Below are positions 12,154 to 15,221 of a stretch of 15,221 nt of DNA, piece after piece. The stretch comes from Dehalococcoidia bacterium UBA3254 (GTDB lineage: Bacteria; Chloroflexota; Dehalococcoidia; Dehalococcoidales; UBA3254), in contig DEUU01000358.1 in the NCBI GenBank assembly GCA_002362735.1, positions 10,524 through 25,744 on the forward strand, in the 5' to 3' direction. The position numbers and the translations under genes were made by a program. The stretch's first letter is position 1, and the number at the start of each line of letters is the position of its first letter. The notes under the pieces were generated by a model. The model was not told where the DNA came from. It searched no databases and saw only the letters and a program-made list of their open reading frames with translations.

Positions 12154-14433
12154 CTAAGGCATCACTACCGGTGCGGTGCGTGAATAGTTGCCCGCTATAA
12201 TGCCAAAATCGGAGATGTCTACGATGCCGTTCATATCGAAGTCCGCCATATCATCGTACGCTGCCTGTCCGGACCGGTTGCCGAACGCGTCGAGCAGGAC
12301 CTGCATGTCTGCGGCGTTGATGCTGTTATCCCCGTTCGCGTTCCCCTCCAGGAGCTGGCCCAAATCTACTGCGAAGGATGCTCCGGAAATCGCCACTCCC
12401 CTCTTCACCCCCGTCAGACTGTGAGGTGAGACGGTACTGATATCGTATGTACCTGGATAGACCGAAGGAATCGTCACCATTGCCGCCTCTCCGGACTTTG
12501 CCGTCGTCAATTCGAAGTTATACATCGGGAAATCGTGCAAAACATCTGCCCCGGGACTGAACAGCTTTACCGTCAGGGGTACATTCCACCCGGAAACTGG
12601 CCTTCCGTCACCTTGTAGCTCAACCGTCACATTCAATTGCAGGGGCATACTCGTATTGCGCATGGCAAAAGTCTGTTCTCCGCCGAAAGCGTAAGCCGTT
12701 CCTTTTTCCAGCGCTTTGGCCCGGAAGTAATATGGAAGGTTCGGATTCAAGCCATTCACATTGATATCGAAAGTTCCTGTAGAGGTCATCGTCCTGGTCT
12801 CTGTCGTACTGCCGTAGGTTCCATCCGTTCCGTAATCGAAAGCCACCTGTACGCTGGAGTCCTCGTTGAGACCGAAAAGTTCACCGTGGAACGTGGCTGA
12901 AGTATTGGTGATGTTATTCGCCGGTTCGGTCACTACTCCTTCCTGAACGGTAGCCCGCAGGCAAATATTCCACTGATGGTTCGCCGTGTCGTCCCAGGAA
13001 TCTGAACTCGATTGTTTGATATAAGTCACCCCGGATTGGATTGGGGGCGTGCAGTAGTTGGATATCACGACTTCCCCGGCCAGCGGATAGTTATAGCCCG
13101 TGGTGGTCATCTGGACATCGATTCTTATTTGTTGCCCCTGGGCCAGGGCCAGTGGATTGGTCAGCGGAATTGTATAATACCCGAGCTCTGCACAGGTCCC
13201 GCTCTGGCTCCTCAGCAGCGCACCGGAGTTGCTGTAAACATAAATCTGATATTGGGCGTCATTGGCGGTCGTCCAGAAGTCCACGCTGGTCAGAATCCCG
13301 GATTTTGTCGCCGTATATTTGCTTCTCATCCAGGCCGAGTCATGGTCATTGTAACCGATGTGAGTTACATTCCCGGCTTCATCCCAGGAATAGATGTGCT
13401 CGCCGGTGTTGCAGATTTCGTAACCCGCTCTGCCGTTCTCCCCGTGAAATGAGCCGATCTGTCTCAGATTAGCCGATCCATAGCACAAATAGAAAAAACC
13501 GTGGTCTCCCCAGGTGCTGCCCCAGCTGTTCTTTACGATCCAGGCCCCATGCCCCCCATCCGCGGGATGTGCAATCGTGTCGTCCCATCCTAACAGAGAG
13601 ACCATGTGAGTGACGTTTGTGGTGCAGTTGGGCAAATAGTAAATGTTATTAGGGTGTGGCTGTCCATTTTCGTAATACGCCGCCGCCACCGGGCCGTAAT
13701 CGTAGATGGCATTCTTTACTTTTTCAATAGCGGCTGAATCTACCGCAAAGTCCGTCACCATGCGGAAGTCCGTGACTCTCTGGATTACTGGTGTACTATC
13801 GTTGTATGGTTCTGTATCGATCGTGCTGGGATTGTAAGGCTGGGTGGATTCCAGCCGCGTGCCTTTCCGGGTGAGAGTGTCCGTGCTGGTAAATATGTTG
13901 CCGCCCGCGTCAGCCCGGTAGGGAGGTAATGTCAGATACGTCCAGGACTGATCGACTCCCGTTATTAGATTCTGTTCGGAAAGATCGTATTCCCGGTTGT
14001 CGATAATATCAATTCTGGATTCCAGAGAAGCCAGCGTCCCGAAGATCCAGCAGGTGCCGGCTGAGCCCTGGTTTTTCACCGGAGTTACTTTGTTCTGCGT
14101 CCTCCAGTCGAATACCGCCGGCAGAGGTTCGGCTGTCAGCAGGGTCATCATCCGGGGACTGCTTTCGAGATAGCTCAGGTCTACCGCACTGGGAAAGTAT
14201 CCGTTGGAAGCGTCAATCTTCCCCGCCTGAAGATCGCGGAGATATTGTTCGAATTCCACGCTGAAAGGAGCTGCCTGAGGGACTCCGGAGCCGCTCCCGG
14301 ACTGGCTGCTGTCTTCCTCCTGCGCCTGAGACGGCATACGGAGTATCGTCATGGAGACAAGCGTCGGCATGACTGCCAGAGCAAACCATATCCAGAACCG
14401 TGCGATTGATCGCGCCGTTATTTTCACTGCCAC
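12154..14433 (-). CDS. Secreted papain-like cysteine protease with lectin-like, Fn3-like and dockerin domains
   Basis: A 759-residue secreted protease. Residues about 10-37 are a signal peptide (ARFWIWFALAVMPTLVSMTI). The C1A catalytic domain spans about 105-325, with FDWR at 108-111, Gln122 and Cys128 in NQGSAGTCWIFG, His276 in NVTHMVSLLGW, and Asn302 in VKNSWGSTWGDHGFF; all four key residues are present. A beta-rich domain follows (about 340-495), matching the lectin-like domain seen after such proteases, then an Fn3-like domain (about 500-590), a further beta domain and a C-terminal type I dockerin (about 697-752) with two calcium loops starting NANGDNSINAADM and DFDMNGIVDISDF. The start is a GTG with a poor binding site; the GTG two codons on is an alternative. 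Its base composition is visibly more GC-rich than the cassette region. Likely extracellular protein degradation. Confidence 0.9.
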   Translation of the reverse strand: MAVKITARSIARFWIWFALAVMPTLVSMTILRMPSQAQEEDSSQSGSGSGVPQAAPFSVEFEQYLRDLQAGKIDASNGYFPSAVDLSYLESSPRMMTLLTAEPLPAVFDWRTQNKVTPVKNQGSAGTCWIFGTLASLESRIDIIDNREYDLSEQNLITGVDQSWTYLTLPPYRADAGGNIFTSTDTLTRKGTRLESTQPYNPSTIDTEPYNDSTPVIQRVTDFRMVTDFAVDSAAIEKVKNAIYDYGPVAAAYYENGQPHPNNIYYLPNCTTNVTHMVSLLGWDDTIAHPADGGHGAWIVKNSWGSTWGDHGFFYLCYGSANLRQIGSFHGENGRAGYEICNTGEHIYSWDEAGNVTHIGYNDHDSAWMRSKYTATKSGILTSVDFWTTANDAQYQIYVYSNSGALLRSQSGTCAELGYYTIPLTNPLALAQGQQIRIDVQMTTTGYNYPLAGEVVISNYCTPPIQSGVTYIKQSSSDSWDDTANHQWNICLRATVQEGVVTEPANNITNTSATFHGELFGLNEDSSVQVAFDYGTDGTYGSTTETRTMTSTGTFDINVNGLNPNLPYYFRAKALEKGTAYAFGGEQTFAMRNTSMPLQLNVTVELQGDGRPVSGWNVPLTVKLFSPGADVLHDFPMYNFELTTAKSGEAAMVTIPSVYPGTYDISTVSPHSLTGVKRGVAISGASFAVDLGQLLEGNANGDNSINAADMQVLLDAFGNRSGQAAYDDMADFDMNGIVDISDFGIIAGNYSRTAPVVMP

Positions 14434-14860
14434 ACTTCGATTTATCCCCGTTGGGGGCAGGGACTAAATCCTGGCTCAGCCTTAATGCCGGAATATCCCT
14501 TTTTAACCTTAAGTCTAAGCCTGTCATGATTATCTGACAGAAAAGGGGCAAAAGTCAATAGGATTATTCTATCGCATACGATATGTTTTCACTTGCATGC
14601 CAGAAAATATTCCCGGGTCTTTTACCGGAAAGGGAGGCTCTATGCGCCTTTCAACCACAGAGCCAGGTGACCACCCTGACTATTTGCCGCTTAGAACCGG
14701 GAATCCGCTAAAAGAAAATTAGAACCATTCGTCAGGCTATGGTTCAATTTTCAATTTATCGCAAATACTCTGAAATACGCTGAAATATCATGATATAGAT
14801 ATCTTCCATACGAACAAATGTGACGTAAAGTATAAAAATGATAGGTAAAGTTAAGTTAAG
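14434..14860. other. Intergenic region with palindromes
   Basis: No convincing gene. Two perfect palindromes are present: ATATCATGATAT (14785-14796) and AAGTTAACTT (14858-14867), the second overlapping the -35 of the promoter at 14866. Upstream of the first, GAAATA repeats with 10-11 base spacing. These could be regulator sites for the promoter; this is inference. Confidence 0.4.
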
Positions 14861-14865
14861 TTAAC

Positions 14866-14895
14866 TTGACATTAGTTAAATCAATATACTATACT
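14866..14895 (+). promoter_or_regulatory. Strong promoter of the small RNA candidate
   Basis: A perfect TTGACA and TATACT are 18 bases apart; a second TATACT overlaps at 14885. The palindrome AAGTTAACTT overlaps the -35 from upstream. Confidence 0.7.
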
Positions 14896-14901
14896 CTTAA
14901 C

Positions 14902-14991
14902 GCATAATATTTTGGTAATGTTACCTTAGTACTGGATTAGACTCGTATAAATTGGAAGGGCGGCTTTCGGTGGTGGAAGTAGCCTTTTTTT
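14902..14991 (+). ncRNA. Candidate small RNA or leader of about 90 bases
   Basis: From the predicted start near 14902 the transcript would contain a hairpin GGTAA-TG-TTACC (14914-14925) and end at a second hairpin, GGCTTTC...GAAGTAGCC (14962-14984, with a two-base bulge), followed by seven T. There is no open frame of note and no gene begins on this strand within the next 230 bases, so a free small RNA is favoured over an attenuator. No known RNA family is recognised. Confidence 0.45.
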
Positions 14992-15016
14992 ATAGCAGTA
15001 CATTTCAAGTTGGACC

Positions 15017-15220
15017 TCACTCCCTGTAATTAGAGTATGGTCTGTAAATCTGGTTTCTGACTAACGAGGGGCCTCTTACAGGAAAGGGCGGTTTTAATTT
15101 ATCTCCTGTAAGGAACCACCTTGGCGACCGCGGGCTTGAATTGAAAATGGCTTTGATTTGCTTTTCATCTTCCTGGTTTGCCTTGCATTGCCGCAGTAGT
15201 GCTGCGGGAATGCGGTAACC
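15017..15220 (-). CDS. Possible C-terminal end of a gene running off the window
   Basis: A minus-strand frame stays open from the right edge for 67 codons to a TGA at 15017-15019. Its first part, GYRIPAALLRQCKANQEDEK then QIKAIFN, looks protein-like in charge and spacing; the later part (PPFPVRGPSL and on) is less so. The inverted repeat at 15075-15112 lies inside it. No family is recognised and no start is visible, so this may be a gene end, a decayed gene, or chance. Confidence 0.3.
   Translation of the reverse strand, partial: GYRIPAALLRQCKANQEDEKQIKAIFNSSPRSPRWFLTGDKLKPPFPVRGPSLVRNQIYRPYSNYRE
15075..15112. repeat. Inverted repeat with 9-base perfect arms
   Basis: CTTACAGGA (15075-15083) and TCCTGTAAG (15104-15112) are exact complements around a 20-base loop that contains AAGGGCGGTTTT, similar to AAGGGCGGCTTT at 14957-14968 in the small RNA candidate. 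It is not followed by a T-run on either strand, so it is not a simple terminator; it could be a protein-binding site or an RNA structure. Confidence 0.5.
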
Positions 15221-15221
15221 T

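Noticed and set aside
13012..13472. Long plus-strand frames opposite the second protease
   Set aside because: Shadows of the GC-rich protease gene; their translations are Arg/Ser/Pro-rich with no domain, while the minus frame has all catalytic motifs.
14213..14551. 112-codon minus-strand frame overlapping the start of the second protease
   Set aside because: Different frame from the protease signal peptide and low-complexity Arg/Ser-rich content; a shadow.

Overview
The window looks like a Gram-variable, probably anaerobic bacterium, and the gene mix points to Chloroflexota (Dehalococcoidia-like). It has two secreted papain-fold proteases with PKD, InlB-type repeat, Fn3-like and dockerin modules, a short Cys-rich protein of the CLFSP/CQEG type, an HsmA-type membrane protein, and a background of small membrane proteins. 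This is a judgement from protein families, not from a marker gene.

Layout, left to right. Positions 1-62 hold the start of a minus-strand membrane protein. Positions 91-120 hold a degenerate copy of a tRNA 3' end. From 326 to 2431 are small genes: a membrane protein, a lipoprotein (minus), a two-helix membrane protein and an 88-residue helical protein, three of them with good sigma70-type promoters. Positions 2543-6628 encode a 1361-residue multidomain cysteine protease. Positions 6979-8690 hold decayed HigA (and perhaps HigB) sequence, an internally duplicated hypothetical protein, a small Cys-rich protein and a broken IS3-family transposase end. From 8814 to 11910 lies the most striking part. 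A tRNA with anticodon CAU (minus strand, 11839-11910) is followed on its 3' side by four copies of its own last 23-28 bases, at 11191, 10514, 9346 and 8814. Between successive copies sits exactly one gene: a YCII-like protein, a 143-residue membrane protein, an LpxL/PatA-type acyltransferase and an HsmA-like membrane protein. Positions 12154-14433 encode a second papain-like protease ending in a dockerin. Positions 14440-15221 hold a strong promoter followed within about 90 bases by a terminator (small RNA candidate), an inverted repeat, and a possible gene end running off the window.

How the parts work together. The tRNA and its repeated 3' ends look like an attachment site used again and again, which has left a tandem array of single-gene cassettes (530-1170 bp) beside an older, larger segment (91-8814). 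In the three cassettes whose gene reads in the tRNA direction, the stop codon lies 6-9 bases before the next repeat and a sigma70-type promoter precedes the gene. The array therefore resembles an integron in layout, but with a tRNA T-arm/acceptor sequence as the recombination site and self-promoted cassettes. No integrase is encoded in the window, so the enzyme must act from elsewhere or has been lost. The broken IS3 transposase and HigBA remnants in the large segment fit a long-lived integration hot spot.
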